Source: Emydura subglobosa (lineage: Eukaryota; Chordata; Testudines; Chelidae). From it: a stretch of DNA of 64,000 bases. The DNA lies in contig ML679966.1 in assembly GCA_007922225.1 (NCBI GenBank), positions 51,981,583 to 52,045,582 on the forward strand. Direction: 5' to 3'. Shown here piece by piece: positions 26,060-38,972 of the stretch. The translations under genes and the position numbers were made by a program. Each line of letters starts with the position of its first letter. Positions within the stretch are counted from its first letter, which is position 1. The notes beneath the pieces are model-generated. The model was not told the DNA's origin. It saw nothing but the letters and a program-made list of their open reading frames with translations, and made no database searches.

Positions 26060-26740
26060 ATCCATAGATTTTATTGTAGAGCTTCTTAACTCCCAGAACC
26101 ACACTGCCATACCAGTAGTCATGGACCTCCTCTCAAAAAAGTCCTATTTTGAGATTCTTACGCAGAGGCAACAGCCTGCCTGTTTTTTGACCATGTTTTT
26201 AAAACTTCATGGGTTACCATCCAACATCACATCGGACTCTGGACCACAATTTATCTCCCACTTATGGCAAGAATTTTTCCACCTAGTGGACACTGACCTA
26301 CATCTCTCCACTGCCCATTACCTCCAGACCAATAGACAATCAGAATAGGTCAATCAAGTACTACAGCAGTACTTGCGATATTTCATCAACTGCCGCAGGA
26401 TGTCTGGGTCCAACTCCTGCCCTTTGCAGAGTTCACCTACAACAACTCTGAGCATAAGCAGAGTCCCTTTTTCTCCAAATAAAGTTCCACCCATCTCTGT
26501 CCTTGGCTTCCCATGTCCCTGATGCCTGTGACTTGGTTGAATTCCTCCATCATATACAAAAGGAGCTAAAAACCCAGCTGGACACTGCCAAGTCAGAATA
26601 CAAGCAATTTGCAGGCTGCCAGCACTGGGATAACCTATCCATTTCCATTGGGAACAAGGTATGGCTCTCTACCAACATCTGGACACCTCCCATTCCTCCT
26701 GTAAACATGACTACTGCTACCTTGGTCACTTTCTGATCAC
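26060..26740 (+). pseudogene. pol: gypsy integrase core remnant
   Basis: Just right of the nested LTR one frame reads IDFIVELLNSQ and IPVVMDLLSK, the first Asp block of the DDE integrase core. Further on are PSNITSDSGPQFISHLWQEF (second Asp block, near 26220), LSTAHYLQTNRQSE near 26300, and QLLPFAEFTYNNSEH near 26415. Stops and frame changes are present. This is the typical order of a gypsy integrase. Confidence 0.8.
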
Positions 26741-27078
26741 TCAGCAAATTAACCAGGTCACTTTGCACCTCCAGTTACCCCCAACAATGCGTGTACATCC
26801 ATGTTCTATGTCTCCATACTGAAAAAAAATATATATATACTCCAACTCCCCACTGGGACAACTGCAGGAAAAATACCTGGTAAGCCAAATCCTTGACTCC
26901 AAGATCCTCTAAGGGAGGCTTCTGTACCTCATGGACTGGGAAGGGTGTGGCCCAAAGGAGCATTGATAGGAGCCGGCAAGCAACATTCCTACCCCTGACC
27001 TGCGAGTTCGACTAGGCCCACCTTAACAAAGTTAGCCCAGGGGCAGCAGGGAGATGCCTTTGAATGTGGGAGGCATGA

Positions 27079-27697
27079 TGTGAGGCAAACTCGCAGCCAA
27101 ACCAAGGCTGCTCACTCTGCTGCTTCAGTGAGTCAGCACTCAGGCATGTGGCAGCAACTATCACCAAGCAAAGGCTGGATCACATGACCCCAGACATTTC
27201 CATAACCCCAACAGAGCTGCAGATCCATCTGAGCAACAGTGTTACCTGGCAAAGAATCCTCCTGCTGCCTCACAGTGCACCAGACTCCAGCAACTTCCAG
27301 CCTTTTACTGTTCTTCAGCCTACTCCTCCCTTCCTACCCCAGCCTTGCTTGAGCCCCATCCTTGCCCTGCCCTACCCTCATTTCTTCCTTGACACTGATT
27401 CACTCCAGCCTTGCTTCTGCATCCTGATCCATCCCCAACCCCTTACACTCGGACTATCCAGTTTTCAACCTTTGGTGCATATCTGGACTCTGGCTTTGGT
27501 ACCGACTTGGCTTGTTTTTTCTCTCTGACTAGCCGACTTTGACCTCTGGCCTACACCTGAACTCTGGCTATGGTTCTGATCTCAGTTTGTCTAAGGACTC
27601 TGATCTCAGTGTCAACCCCAGCCTGTCCCTGAATCTCAATTCCAGGACTACCCTTGGCTCTGGTCCAACCCTATGCCCAGTTTTGACTCTAGTACCA
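27079..27697 (+). repeat. 3' LTR of the gypsy element
   Basis: It matches the 5' LTR. It starts TGTGAGGCAAACTCGC after a purine-rich stretch (gtgggaggcatga, 27066-27078) that fits a polypurine tract. The proposed end is CA at 27696-27697, followed by acaag. Confidence 0.75.
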
Positions 27698-27929
27698 ACA
27701 AGTATACCTGATTATTAAAGGCAGTGCCTGACAACTTTTGAAATAAAAGGAAATGTCGCTGTTGTTTACATGATAAAATACTATCATAATGCATACACAC
27801 AGGGGGACAGAATTAAGGCTTTAGAGGCATAGAACCTTAATTCTCATGTTTCCTAAGTTTTGTGTACATGACTTTACAACCTTAATTAATAATAGGCTTT
27901 TAAATAACTGCACATCTTTTAGTGAAATC

Positions 27930-28895
27930 AATAGTATCCTACAGGGATTTATTGTTGGACAGGTGCTATCTGTGTCAATGATCCAGATGAAAATACAAAA
28001 TAATTGCTGGTAAAGTTTGCAGAGTCACACATTGGTTTGAGTAGTACAACAACAATGAAGACAGGTCAATTACACAGAGCTGAACAACATGGATCACTTG
28101 GAAAGATGGGCAGAACAAAATGCAGAACAAAATGAAGAAGACTTGGCTAAACTTTTCAAAAGTGCCTATGTTACTTCAGAGCCTAAAACTAATTTTCAAA
28201 AATGACAGGCCCCTAAATCACTTAGGTATTTTTCAAAAGCTTACCCTTCGAGGTCATAGCAGACCACAGACTGCACAGGTACTTCAGGTGCAAAGCTGTG
28301 GCTAAGAGGACCCTGAAGGTATAAACAAGAGAATATTGAGTAGGAGTACAAGTGGTATCTCTATGGCATTGGGAAGACCATTGTTCTGGTGTCCACACTT
28401 TTAAAAGAATGCTGAACATTTGGAGAGCATTTAGAAAAGGGCCATGTAAAAATTCAGGGTCTGGAAAACCCGCCTTACAGTGAGAGACTGAAGAAGTTCA
28501 GTCAATTTAGTTTATTCAAGAGAAGAAAGGTGACCTGATCATGGTCTATAAATGCCTGCCCTGTATGAAGATACCTAACACTAGATAATCCTTTAACCTA
28601 GCAGACAAAGGCAGAACAAGTTCCAATGGCTGAAAGATGAAGCTTGACAAATTCAGACTGGAAATAAGCTGCACATTTTAAATATTAATCACTGAAGCAG
28701 TTTTCAAAGTGAAATGTTAATTTCTCCATCACTTGCAGTCTTTACATCAAGTTAGGATGTCTTTACAAAAGATACGTTCTAGCTAACCAAAAGTTAGGCT
28801 TAAGGCAAGAATTACTGGACAAAGTTCTGAGACTTTTGTTATGCAGTTCAGACTAGATTATCCTAACAGTCCCATCTGGCCATCAAAGGTATAAG
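27930..28895 (+). mobile_element. CR1 LINE fragment, badly decayed
   Basis: The text aagtttgcagagtcacac (28014-28031) is a damaged RT catalytic box (FADD now FAES at 28017-28028). Further on, aaggtgacctgatcatggtc near 28530 and atctggccatcaaaggta near 28870 are the CR1 C-terminal region and 3' tail. The middle is poorly conserved. Confidence 0.7.
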
Positions 28896-29369
28896 TTAGA
28901 ATTGCATTAAGGTCCCAATTCTGTCAGTACTGAATGGAGGGCAGTGAGCAGCCCACAACCACAGGCACTAAGGCCCCAATCTCGTAAATTCTACACAGGC
29001 AAAACTGTATGCCTGTGAAGGGCCCCACTGATTTCAAACAGGGTTCCACAAGGGTGCAAAGATCCTCCTGTGAAGAACAAGTTCTAAAATAAAGCTTTAG
29101 TTGGCATATTAAGTGCTCAAAACAAAAACAAAAATAATTCAGGAAATGCCAGAGTTAAGATTGTACTTGCATCTTTAAGTCTGTCCTCTTGTCCATACGC
29201 ATCTCTATATAATCTTTAATTATAGAATTACATAGTGTTTTCTAACCATCACAATAATATCAGAATGTTTTTTACAACATTGGATACACATGTACTGTCT
29301 TTTCATTTTCCATTCTTTCATGTACAGAAATGAAAATTACCACATCCAACGTGGAAAAAAGCTCAGAGT
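28896..29369. other. GALNTL6: Spacer between two CR1 copies
   Basis: No element was recognised. It includes ccccactgatttcaaac (29022-29038), one of the recurring palindromic motif relatives. Confidence 0.4.
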
Positions 29370-30895
29370 TGAATGTGCTCAAACTAGGGAGAACAGATAA
29401 TCTCTATTCCAGAACACTGTAAGAACTGGCACATAAAATTGCAATTCTGGTAGCAAAGATTTTTAATAAATCTCTCAAATTGGGGGTGGTACCATATGAT
29501 TGGAGAATAGTAAATGCAGTATCTATATTTAGGAAGGGGGAAATGATCGGGGCAACTTCAGACTCATGAGTCTGAAATCAAGCATGCATTTCAGAACAAA
29601 TTTTGAAGGAATGAACAATTAAAGACAGAGGTAAATGGAAATTGGGATAAATGCAACATGGGTTTACCGAAGGTAGATTGTGCCAGATTCATCTATTTTT
29701 GATTAAAATAACAGATTTCTTAGACAAGAGAAATGCATTAGATCTAACCTATCTGGATTTCAGTAAAGCACTTGACATGGCACCGTATGGGAAAATATTA
29801 ATTAAAATGCAGAAGATGGTGATAGTACCAAAATTGTAAGGTGGGTAAGGAACTAGCTAAAGGGGAGATGACAGCGAGTTATGCTGAAAGGAGAATTGCT
29901 GGGCTGTGGGGAGGTTACTACAGCTAAGTACACACTACAGCTTACATTGATATAAGTTATGTCATGGAGTGGGGGGGAAGGGAGGGGTGAATAAGCCACC
30001 CTCAAGTGATCTAAGTTACACGGGTCTAAACCCTGGTGTGGACAGCACTATGTCAATGAGAGAGCTTCTCCCGCCGACATAGCTACCGCAGCTCATGTAG
30101 GCTGGGGTAATTAAGTAAAGGGGAGCTCTCTCCCATCAACTAAGAGCATCTGCACTAGCAGCACTACAATGGCGCAGCTGCATTGGTGCAGCTGTGCCGC
30201 TGTCAGATCTGTAGTGTAGCCCAAGCCTTGTAGAGTTCTTCAAGGATCAGTCCTTGAGACCAATTTTTTTTAGTGACTTTGGGACAAGTAAGCATGTGCT
30301 AATGAAATTTGCTGATAACACAAAGTTGGAGTACTATATAAAGACTGGAATACTATACAAGAAGAACTGCATGACCACGAGGCCTGGAGTGATAGAAGTA
30401 GAATGCAATTGAATAGTACAAAGTGCAAAGTCATGTACTAAGGTTCTAACAACAAGAAATTCTGCTGTTAACTGGGGTGGGGGCGAATCTGTTGAAAGTG
30501 ACTGAGGAGACAAACCTGGGTGTATTAAATCAGTCACAATATGAGTATGAACCAACGTAATGTGTCTGTAAAAAAGCAAATGTGATCCTAGGATGCATCA
30601 GACGAGGTATTTTCAGTACAGCTAAGAAGCATTAATGCCATTGTATGAGACAGTGGTAAGACCTCATTTGGAATACCACGTACAGCACAGATCATCCATG
30701 TTCAAGAAAGATTAATTCAAATTGGAATGTATATAGAGAATGGCTAATAGGATGATCAAGGGAATGAAGAGCCTATCTGACAAGGGAAACTAAGCGACGT
30801 TGACTTATTTAACCTAGCATGAAGGCTGAGAGGGGATGTGATTGCTCTCTATAAATATATATAATGGTCCCTTCTGGCCTTGGAATCTACAAATC
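29370..30895 (+). mobile_element. CR1 LINE, ORF2 fragment interrupted by a MITE
   Basis: The frame at 29651 reads MQHGFTEGRLCQIHLFLIKI, then LDLTYLDFSKALD, the CR1 RT blocks 2-3. After the insert (29928-30230) the element resumes with a FADN box (30308-30319, one catalytic Asp lost), a KKANVILGCIR-like stretch near 30570, and ends in tcccttctggccttggaatc at 30866-30885. Stops are frequent. Confidence 0.8.
29928..30230. mobile_element. Harbinger-type MITE nested in CR1
   Basis: The left end, acacactacagcttac, and the complement of the right end, ggcttgggctacactacag, share a terminal inverted repeat. The interior has several palindromic blocks, including cagctgcattggtgcagctg (30176-30195). It is a well-known type in turtle genomes. 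It splits the CR1 coding sequence, so it is younger than that copy. Confidence 0.75.
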
Positions 30896-31039
30896 TAGAA
30901 GTAGTGTGGGCAGACAACCTAAGTTTTGTGATAATAGTTTTGTGGAGCTTGATAATTTTATGAACAGAATTATCCATGAGAACAAGGACTCAATAGACTA
31001 AATGACCCAGGAGGTCTTTTTCAGTCGATGTACCTTTAT

Positions 31040-31300
31040 AATCTTAGAGCTTCTCTACACAGGAACACTCAGGAAAATTATTGCAAATTAACTAGAGATG
31101 TAAATTAAAAGTGCATTAAACTACATTAAACCCTGTGTGGACACACCCATTCACAATTAAAATGGTCTTAATTTGGCTTACCTTAATTCACTCTGACAAA
31201 CCCTTAGGCTAGGTCTACACTACATACCATTGGCAGCAGCATGCAATGTATGTGTAGCTACATGCCACTGTGAAAAGCAGGCTGCAGCCACACTGTAGTG
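31040..31300. mobile_element. One or two small MITE-like segments
   Basis: cttctctacacagg (31050-31063) is followed by ctgtgtggacacaccc (31132-31147), and at 31208 by ctaggtctacactacata. These are variants of the turtle Harbinger MITE terminus. I could not pair the ends with certainty or find target duplications. Confidence 0.4.
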
Positions 31301-31564
31301 AATATCTTCACGAGTTATTGAAAGACTCTGGCAGAGGGGAGGCATCACAGAAAAGTCTTCAGCAGCTTCCTGCTGCCAGAGCCTTTCACTGTGATGAGGA
31401 AAGGCTCTGATAGGGGGCAGGCAGCAGGGAGAGGCTATATTTTAAAACAACCAAACAAAGTTAACGATTTTTTTTTTTTGGCAATTCCTTTTAAGAAAAA
31501 AGAAAACCTCACACTTTTTTCCACTCTCGAGTTATTTACCTCCTCCCTCCCCTCCTTCCTTCCT
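31301..31564. other. GALNTL6: Spacer with repeated ggctct(g/c)gcag motifs
   Basis: Short degenerate repeats around 31325-31420 and polypurine/polypyrimidine stretches. The small open frame at 31391-31681 runs through homopolymers and is not a credible gene. Confidence 0.4.
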
Positions 31565-31606
31565 TTTTTTTTTTTTTTTTGGTTTAAAAAAAAAAAAAAA
31601 AAAAAA
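31565..31606. repeat. T-run / A-run inverted pair
   Basis: A run of T (31565-31580 and adjoining) is followed after a few bases (ggttt) by a run of more than 20 A. The two can form a hairpin. Such tracts are prone to length error in sequencing. Confidence 0.8.
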
Positions 31607-32829
31607 GAAGATTCAGTTCACATAGTGACCAACTCCACGAAATTTTCAGACCAAAAGGTGAGTTTCAAGAAAACTGACTAACTGAAAACAGGGAGTTAGA
31701 ACAATAACCATGATTCAACCTAACTCTAGTGGGCTGCCATTGCTTGAGGTATAATGAGAAACGTGCGGTAAATCTTTTTTTTTTTCCCCATAGAAGAGAT
31801 CCACCTTCTACCTGAGGCAAGAAATGAAAAACTAAGGGCTACTGAATGCTGCGAGTTTCCACAGAGAAGTCATTTAAAACAGGTATTTGCAACCGTAATA
31901 CAAATGAGAAAATTCAGTCCAACAAACCTTAAATTTCCACCTATAGTCCATAATGAACTAGTGTTAGTATTCTGGGATTTAATATCAGACATGCAGGATT
32001 ATGGATTAGTTTGATCACTTAGTCTCTATGCTTTCTTACACAGCTGATATTTTTTTATCAGTGCATTCATATTTCGAACATTAAAAAGGCTGAAATAAAG
32101 TGTATCATGCATGTACCTTTTCTCCACCACTCTCACCCATTTCCCTGTGTAAGACTTTTTTAACTCCACCTTCATGTCAACTCTGGGAACCACTCCTTAA
32201 ACGGTGCCCCTGTACCTAGCCCAGCAATTGAGCTAGTGGAAGGAGGCATTTGAACAGTACACAGACCTGGTCATGCATTAGGGTGACAACAGCAACAATG
32301 TAAAACTTATTTTATCTTGAGGGGGAACAAGGCAGAGAGGTCTGTAACACTCTGAAGCTTACCACTGCCTTAAGCCTCACAGCTGTCCTAGGTGTTCTGG
32401 GGAACTATTGCTCCCGGTTTCAGTCACAAAAAATTATGTTAATACAGGTTCATATGAACAAGTGAAACTTTATTAAACCCTGCAAGCACTGGTCTCTCCA
32501 TGTGGCTGAGTTGCTACCAGCCTAACTCCCCTCATTCCCTGTTCCACTGGTGTCCTGTCAATGATAGTCCCTCCCAGGACATGGGCTCTCTAACTCCAGT
32601 TCCACTGATCGCCATACACTTGCCCAAGCAAAACAAGTCTGTGGAATGTCACGGGTTTTTCACAGTAGACTAGTCTGAAGGTAAGGGGATAGATCCTTAT
32701 GTTACTGTCTCATGCACAATGGCTGCAACATATAATTCTGGGGACTTGACAGTCTGCAGCTTTTGGGATCACCCCCTGTGGGAGTGGCTACTCCAATAAG
32801 TCAATTTTCACATTAGACAGATGCTTAGA
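31607..32829. other. GALNTL6: Intronic spacer with possible unclassified repeat
   Basis: The stretch 32340-32760 has tttattaaaccctgcaagc-type text reminiscent of an LTR read in antisense, but I could not define ends. Nothing coding is seen. Confidence 0.35.
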
Positions 32830-33230
32830 CATGGGGCATGTAGCAGAAGTCTCAAGAGAAATAATGAAAGTGCTAAGAGAAACAACACCACGAGAAAAAT
32901 ATATAGTGAGACAACAGCCAAGGAGAGTAGGTGGCTACAGTTTCAACATCCACAATGAGATGCATTTACTCTGGGAGACAACATGAGCAGGTAAAGGAGA
33001 AGTGTCCTACCTTAGGACAGCGCTGCAAGGCATGTGGCAAGTTGAACCATTTTATCACTGTTTAAGAGCAGAGAAAGGTCTCAAAGGTTCTGTCAGACTT
33101 GTACAAGAGCAGGATGGCACAGCAGACAGCGGTGATGATGATATGACTCTTGAGTCACAGCATATCAAGTTCAGGCCGTCAGGACAGGAAAACCACAAGG
33201 AAAAATAGTGCTGTAAAATCCTGTGCTAGT
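32830..33230 (+). pseudogene. Retroelement gag remnant with zinc knuckle
   Basis: One frame near 33002-33065 gives CPTLGQRCKACGKLNHF, a C-x2-C-x4-H knuckle preceded by another Cys, as in gypsy Gag proteins. The last Cys position is replaced by a stop (gtttaa). Upstream, near 32870, the frame LRETTPREKYIVRQQPRRVG could be the Gag linker. No LTRs or pol are seen near it, so it is an isolated fragment. The class is inferred from one motif. Confidence 0.45.
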
Positions 33231-35706
33231 GTCTATTCCATGTGTTTCACCTTTCACATACCCCCTTGAATAGGTAAGCCAGAAGGCTCACACTTTTCGG
33301 TGGAGTTCTGGGCGAGAATATATTTAAGCTATGGGTGTAGTCAGAAGGCTCAGCACTGGTTCCAGGGACTAGGCAATGGGCCATGCAGCTGCAACTCTCA
33401 GGAGGCGATGATAGAAAGAAGATCTTTACCCTCAGAATATGCTCAAATGCCTTAAGATAGGATGGTGCCTGGACTTTGTTCAGACTCTGGAGGCTTAAAA
33501 TGCATGCTGTCTAGTGGCTGTATCCCCTCAAAGCAGCCAATGAGTAGTCAAGAGAAGATATGCTATTGTTAACATTTACCTTATCTTGCAATAGTATCGC
33601 TAAATGGGCCCTGAGAAGTTGCTTTCAATCCTGGAAGTTTTACAATTTGGAGTGCCCTTTAATCAAGGCACAGTCAAATGCTGGAGTGTCTTGTGCTTTG
33701 AAGGGCAGAGTGTAGGCTTTGCCCTTAATGCTTAGGCCCATGGCTTTTGGGGAAATGTAGTTTAGGGACTGGCATCCATCCAGTTGCACTTTACGATTGT
33801 CCAGTTAAAATAGTGTGCTTTTATTACAGGAATGGGTGCATTAAAGGAGAGGGATTACCTATCTGGTCTGTTTGCACCATGCAAGTTAACCAGGGGAAGC
33901 AGAGATGCCAGGATTCCTCATCTAATTTAACTGTCAGTTTTTGCAGACTTCATGGTGCAGACTCTTCTTTTTTTATCTAACATTCTTATTGAATTTTAAA
34001 AGATAATACAAATGACATACCATAAGAGGCATAAAAAAAAGATACCTGATATAAAGCATTAATAAAATAAAATCTCAGTTGACGTAAAAAATGGCTGTGC
34101 TAATAAATCTTACATAATTAATTCTGTTTAATACTAATTAATTCAAATAGGCCGTTGTATTCCAAATGTTCAAAAATCTCTCATTGTGTTTAAATGCATA
34201 TCTTTCGTACATATAAATCTAAAATATGTGGTGAAAACATTGATCAATTTTGCTGTTGCATTGCCTGCATCTTTACAATGTTGAATAATAGCTTCACTAG
34301 CTGAGGTTAACAGAATGTCAATTTCTTAGTATAAATGTTAATACATTCTGTTAAACTTATTGATTAAAATATAATTAAATATAAGACCAAAGCAAATTTT
34401 GCCTTTGTTATTTTTATGTAATATAACTGAAATCCAGAAGGCCTTGGTAGAGACACTGAAGAAGGAGATAGGCAAGAACACCAATTGTAACATAACACGA
34501 GAGAGTCTGGAATTATTAGATAGTTATTTACATAACATACATTTTTACTAAGTTATTTAAGTAGAAAATGGGAAGAGTACAAGTAACAAGACTCATTCTG
34601 CATATTGTCTGCACACTTTGCACCAGTTTTCATAGAATAGTCAAACAGTAGTAGCAATTTCCTGTGTTAAATACAGTCCTATTTACTGACAAAAGAAAAT
34701 GTAGGGCAAGATCTTCACAATTGTTGTCAGTGGAGCTATGCTGATATACATCAACTGAGGATTTGGCTGATGAACTGATGTAGTTTTCTTGTCTACTCAG
34801 AGAAACAGGTACCAAGACTCCCCCAAAATCACTGTTTCAAAATTGTCAAGATTGAATAATTTTTTCATGCTTCTGTGACAGATGAATTGAGTTCCATACT
34901 GTTAATTGGAGGTGGGAGAGGGACGTTAAGATGAGACTTTGGAAACAGAGGTCCTGTCTGCTTTTCATGAGCACGAGAGATTCCATAGCCATTTTCACAG
35001 TAAGAAGATTCTTCTCTAGTATCCTTGGCTAAAATTTCTGTTCTATCGTTAGTTTACAAAGTGTTGTGCACCAATCAGATGTTATCCTGCCATTTCAGAT
35101 GTGGCTGCATTTCAGTGATCTCATACATACATAGCCTAGTTTATCAAGTTTGGAAACTTTGGCAATATCAAACTGTTTTATGTTGGAGAGGCACATAAAA
35201 AGATGATAGTTTTGTTTTGAGAACTTCATTGATTTCCTAACACTAGGAAAAGTGAATTTGTTTTCAAGTAGTTTAATCTCTAGCAGCCAAAATGTTCTGT
35301 TGTATTAATTTAAATGGAATAAAGGGCCCAAAGAGTCAAAGATGTTAACCCAGTCAATGCAACACTAAATAGCATTAAACAAGGTTCAGGGTTTGGTATA
35401 CAGAGACCTGAGCCTGCTTAGTGCCATGGCAAACATCATTAAAATCCCTTAAACCTTTTCATGAAAATCAGAGAAGAAAAAACAGTGAGGCATTTCGCAT
35501 GTGAAGTATTAAATAAGATTTCCATTTTAACATCTCGTGTTCCCTTTCCTTTTAACTGAAAGGAGATTTTAAGAAGGAAAAACCTCATTGTTTGACAGTC
35601 TGTTAGATGGTAACAATTGTCCTTCTGGATAAAAGAGAAGTTAATTGAGATGAGCTGAAGTGGTTGCTGTTACTGCACCTCTTAAAGTCTGATCCCATTT
35701 CCTAGA
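33231..35706. other. GALNTL6: Intronic spacer, nothing recognised
   Basis: AT-rich non-coding sequence, especially 33960-34620. The open frame at 33747-33980 has no recognisable domain. Confidence 0.45.
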
Positions 35707-35710
35707 TGAC

Positions 35711-35741
<31 letters not shown>

Positions 35742-35745
35742 ACAA
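35707..35745 (+). repeat. (AAAAC)n microsatellite
   Basis: About six to seven AAAAC units in a row, ending in aaaaaacaaatg. Confidence 0.9.
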
Positions 35746-35989
35746 ATGCATGCAAAAGGGGAAAGTAAAGAACAGCAAAGATAGAAAGAGCAGCTTCTGT
35801 CTCTGGTGTTGATTCTCACTTGTAACCTCATTGCTGGAGAGAAACAGGTACAGCACATGGTTTTATGAGCCACATCAAGACTTGGGAAACTTGTATCAGC
35901 ATCAGACTGTTTAGGGCATTCCTTTTAGTGGCCTCTTTCAGACCACATCCTTACAGCAGTGTTGCAAAATATATAGTTTTGTCCAGCTA

Positions 35990-36055
35990 AACAAGATTCA
36001 TATAATTAGAAGGAACTACAAGGGTCATCTAGTCTAATCCCTGTATTAGAAGGAA
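35990..36055 (-). mobile_element. CR1 3'-end relic
   Basis: tcatataattagaaggaact followed by gggtcatctagtctaatccc is a short antisense CR1 tail. The rest of the element is absent or unrecognisable. Confidence 0.55.
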
Positions 36056-38972
36056 AAAAGGAAAAGGACAGGAAAGTGAAGAAAAATTGGGGGAAGAAAA
36101 AGGACACGTTTGAAGAGGGAGATGGTCTCACATCCCAGATGGTTTTTGGAATATAGGTGGAGCCCGTAGAGATAGTAGAGTCAGCTAGGTCCTTTTTTCC
36201 CTGGCCCATTCTGGGCAGGATCTCTCAGAATTAGGATGAAGATCTGGGGCCCCAGAAGATGGTGGGTGGCAGTCATGATGGTGAAGCTGGCTCCAGTAGC
36301 CAATTTTTCTCACCAAAGTCTCTTTCTTTGAGGAATAAAAAAGGGAGCGGTGGACAGAATAACCTATCCTCTCAGTACTTTGTCCATGAATCAGGCCTAG
36401 TTTCCGACACATGAATTTTGGCTCATTGATTTTTCAGTTCCACAATTTTCATGTTTACTAAGCATGATCTTAACAGTCCTTCACTTTTATTCTGTAAACC
36501 TTTTTTGTTTTTACCAATTCAGTCTGCCTCTGTTTTGCAACTTTTCCTATCAACATTTAATATTACAGATTATTGTAACACTCACTCACTTTACAGTTGA
36601 TCTTATAATTAAGGTAAATTTGTAAAGACTGGTTCCTTTGTCTCTAAGATAGGTGAGAGAGAGAAACCGCATGCTTGCTCGGGGTGTTTTTGAGCCTCAC
36701 TTTTATAGTCCAGTCATTCTTTGAAATGCATTTTCCTGAGGGCTACCCCTATATAAAGTTCATTCCAGCTGTGATGACAGAGACATGGAGTCTCGTGGTG
36801 AAAGAGGATCCATGCAGTTACATGCTAAAAGGCAGATCGATCTGTTCCTCCCTCGCTTCGTTGCCCAAAAATGGCCACTTACCAGGTGACTACCGATCAA
36901 CTTTGGTGACACCTGGCTAGAGGTGTGAGCTTGTCCTTTGTCTTTGGGAAACTGGTTTACCCCCTCCCCAGACTTGTCTGGTAAACACATTGTAGTCATA
37001 ATTTCATTTTATATTAATAATTCTTAATATGCATTTTGTACATACATTACACAAGAATATTGATGATCATTGAGTTGTTTTAAATGATATCTCAAGGCAT
37101 ATTTTGGACAAAAAATATTACAATAATCTTTAGGGTATGAACAGAGGGGTGATTTTGTTCACAGACATCAGATCCTTACCTAAACTCACTCAACATTTAA
37201 TACCATGATCTAACCATTCATTCTAAACAAGAAGTTTATTTCTTCCAATGTTTGAATGAGGAATAAAAATCAAGGAGTTTGTTTATAATTATTTTGGAAT
37301 CAAATTAGCTGCCTAAAAGACAACAGTTGCAGAGACAGGGTGGGATTCTCCTGTGCACCCACCTGAGAAGGTAAATATTAATTCTAAAAAATTGTGTCTG
37401 GTATATATTTTCAGCATTTACTCACAAAACTTCATAGCAATTTAAATAGAGAAACATCCCCATCTCAGACAGACTTTGAAAGGAGGGAGGAAGGCTCAGC
37501 TTCACAGGAGCCTTCCTCCTGCTCCCCTCCCCATATGCATAGGGAAATCATGCCAAGGTAGCAGGAATAGGAGGAGATGTCACTACCTCCTGCCATTAGA
37601 GGTATTTAGAGGGCAAAGGGGAGGACTAGTGGCTTCTTGCAGTCCCCTCCTTGATGTATCTGAAACCCTCAGGACATCCAATAATCTTCTACTGTGGTTG
37701 ATATTCCATTCTCTCTGCCCTATAATGGACATACATTCAGGGACACAGTTCAAGGATGCTGCAGGTCTGACTAATTAATAGTTTTGGGAATCAAGAAGGA
37801 ATTTTTCCCTCAGGGAAGGATTGATGGAAGTGACTGGTGGGTTCCCCTCCTCCCCCCCTTTCCTCACACCATTCTTGAAGCCTGTTTCTAGGATAATAAG
37901 GACAGGAATTTAAGAGACTATATTTTTAAGTGGAGTTTGTAATATCAGAATTCACTGTTCTGGTGTCTAGTGTAGGTGTGATAGTCTCAAAGAGACTGCT
38001 GCCAGAGATCTGATGATACCTGAGGGATAACTATTGGCCCCTATTAGCCTGGAGAAAGAAGGGGAGTCTTAAGGTCTTTGCAGGCTGATTTATCTTACAT
38101 GTGTACTGTCATGTGGTGAGGGGTGAAGAAGAGGATTCAGAGCTGGACTGGGTTTAGGCTGAATGGGGCCAATTCTGAATATTAGTTATGTGGCATGGAT
38201 GATACTTAACACTGTACAGGATCCTAATAAATGTTTGGTATTTTGGGGGAAGGGGGCAGGAGATAAAGGAGGGAGGATTAACTCCCTCTTCCCTAAGTTA
38301 ACTTCTGCTTTAAAATCCATTCCTATGTCTGTGTTTCATTCTTCTGCATTTCCTGATTACAGGATCATATTTCATATAAATATCAAATAAAAATAAACAT
38401 TAATAAAATCTCCATGTGTAAAAATCTTTGAAGGTGAGCAACTTCAAAATTATGGCCATTAGCATCCTTAAGAGACCTAATGAAGTTCTGTAAAAAAGGT
38501 ACAGTGAAAGAAAATGAGCTCCTAAAATGAGAAAGGAGGGCAGTGTAAGCACCATTTCAGTCAGTTTATAGCAAAAGTCAATTCATAAAAGCTGCAATTG
38601 GTTTGACCCTGTGGTTATAACAATAGCAATATTTTATACACTTTAAGGGAAACCAGTGTCAGTACCTTGGCTAGCTACCAGGTTGTACGCCTTTTAGACT
38701 TGTAAAACCGCCCTTTCTGATGGATAATAGCACAGGAAAAATTAAATGAAGTGAAGGTTGTCTGCAAAACATTTTAGGAAGCAGCTTGCTACAGCACCTA
38801 AGAGATCATAACCATCCCCAATATTCTCTTTTAATTCTTATAAAAGTATGCCAGCCTAAGTGAGAGCAAAGAAGAAAAATAGCGTTTCAATTCTCTTGAG
38901 TTTTTGTCAACACAGTCTTTCCTTAGAAATGCTGCTAAATAGTTCTGTTTCCTTCAGAGTAAATTTCCTCAG
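36056..38972. other. GALNTL6: Intronic spacer, no gene
   Basis: Non-coding. 37470-38130 contains purine-rich and gggaggaaggctc-like text that may be an old repeat but that I cannot classify. Open frames here (37476-37778, 38163-38390) carry no known domain. Confidence 0.4.

Larger units (their letters stand above)
21163..27697 (+). mobile_element. Ty3/gypsy LTR retrotransposon, full length but inactive
   Basis: It has two LTRs in direct orientation, then gag, protease, RT, RNase H-like and integrase remnants in the gypsy order. A possible target duplication is acaaa (21158-21162) against acaag (27698-27702). After allowing for the nested solo LTR (25012-26054) the original element was about 5.5 kb. 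All coding parts contain stops and frameshifts. The domain order and the Gag signature (LPERFDG...FINQC) suggest a chromovirus-like or Sushi-like lineage, but I cannot assign the clade without alignment. Confidence 0.88.
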
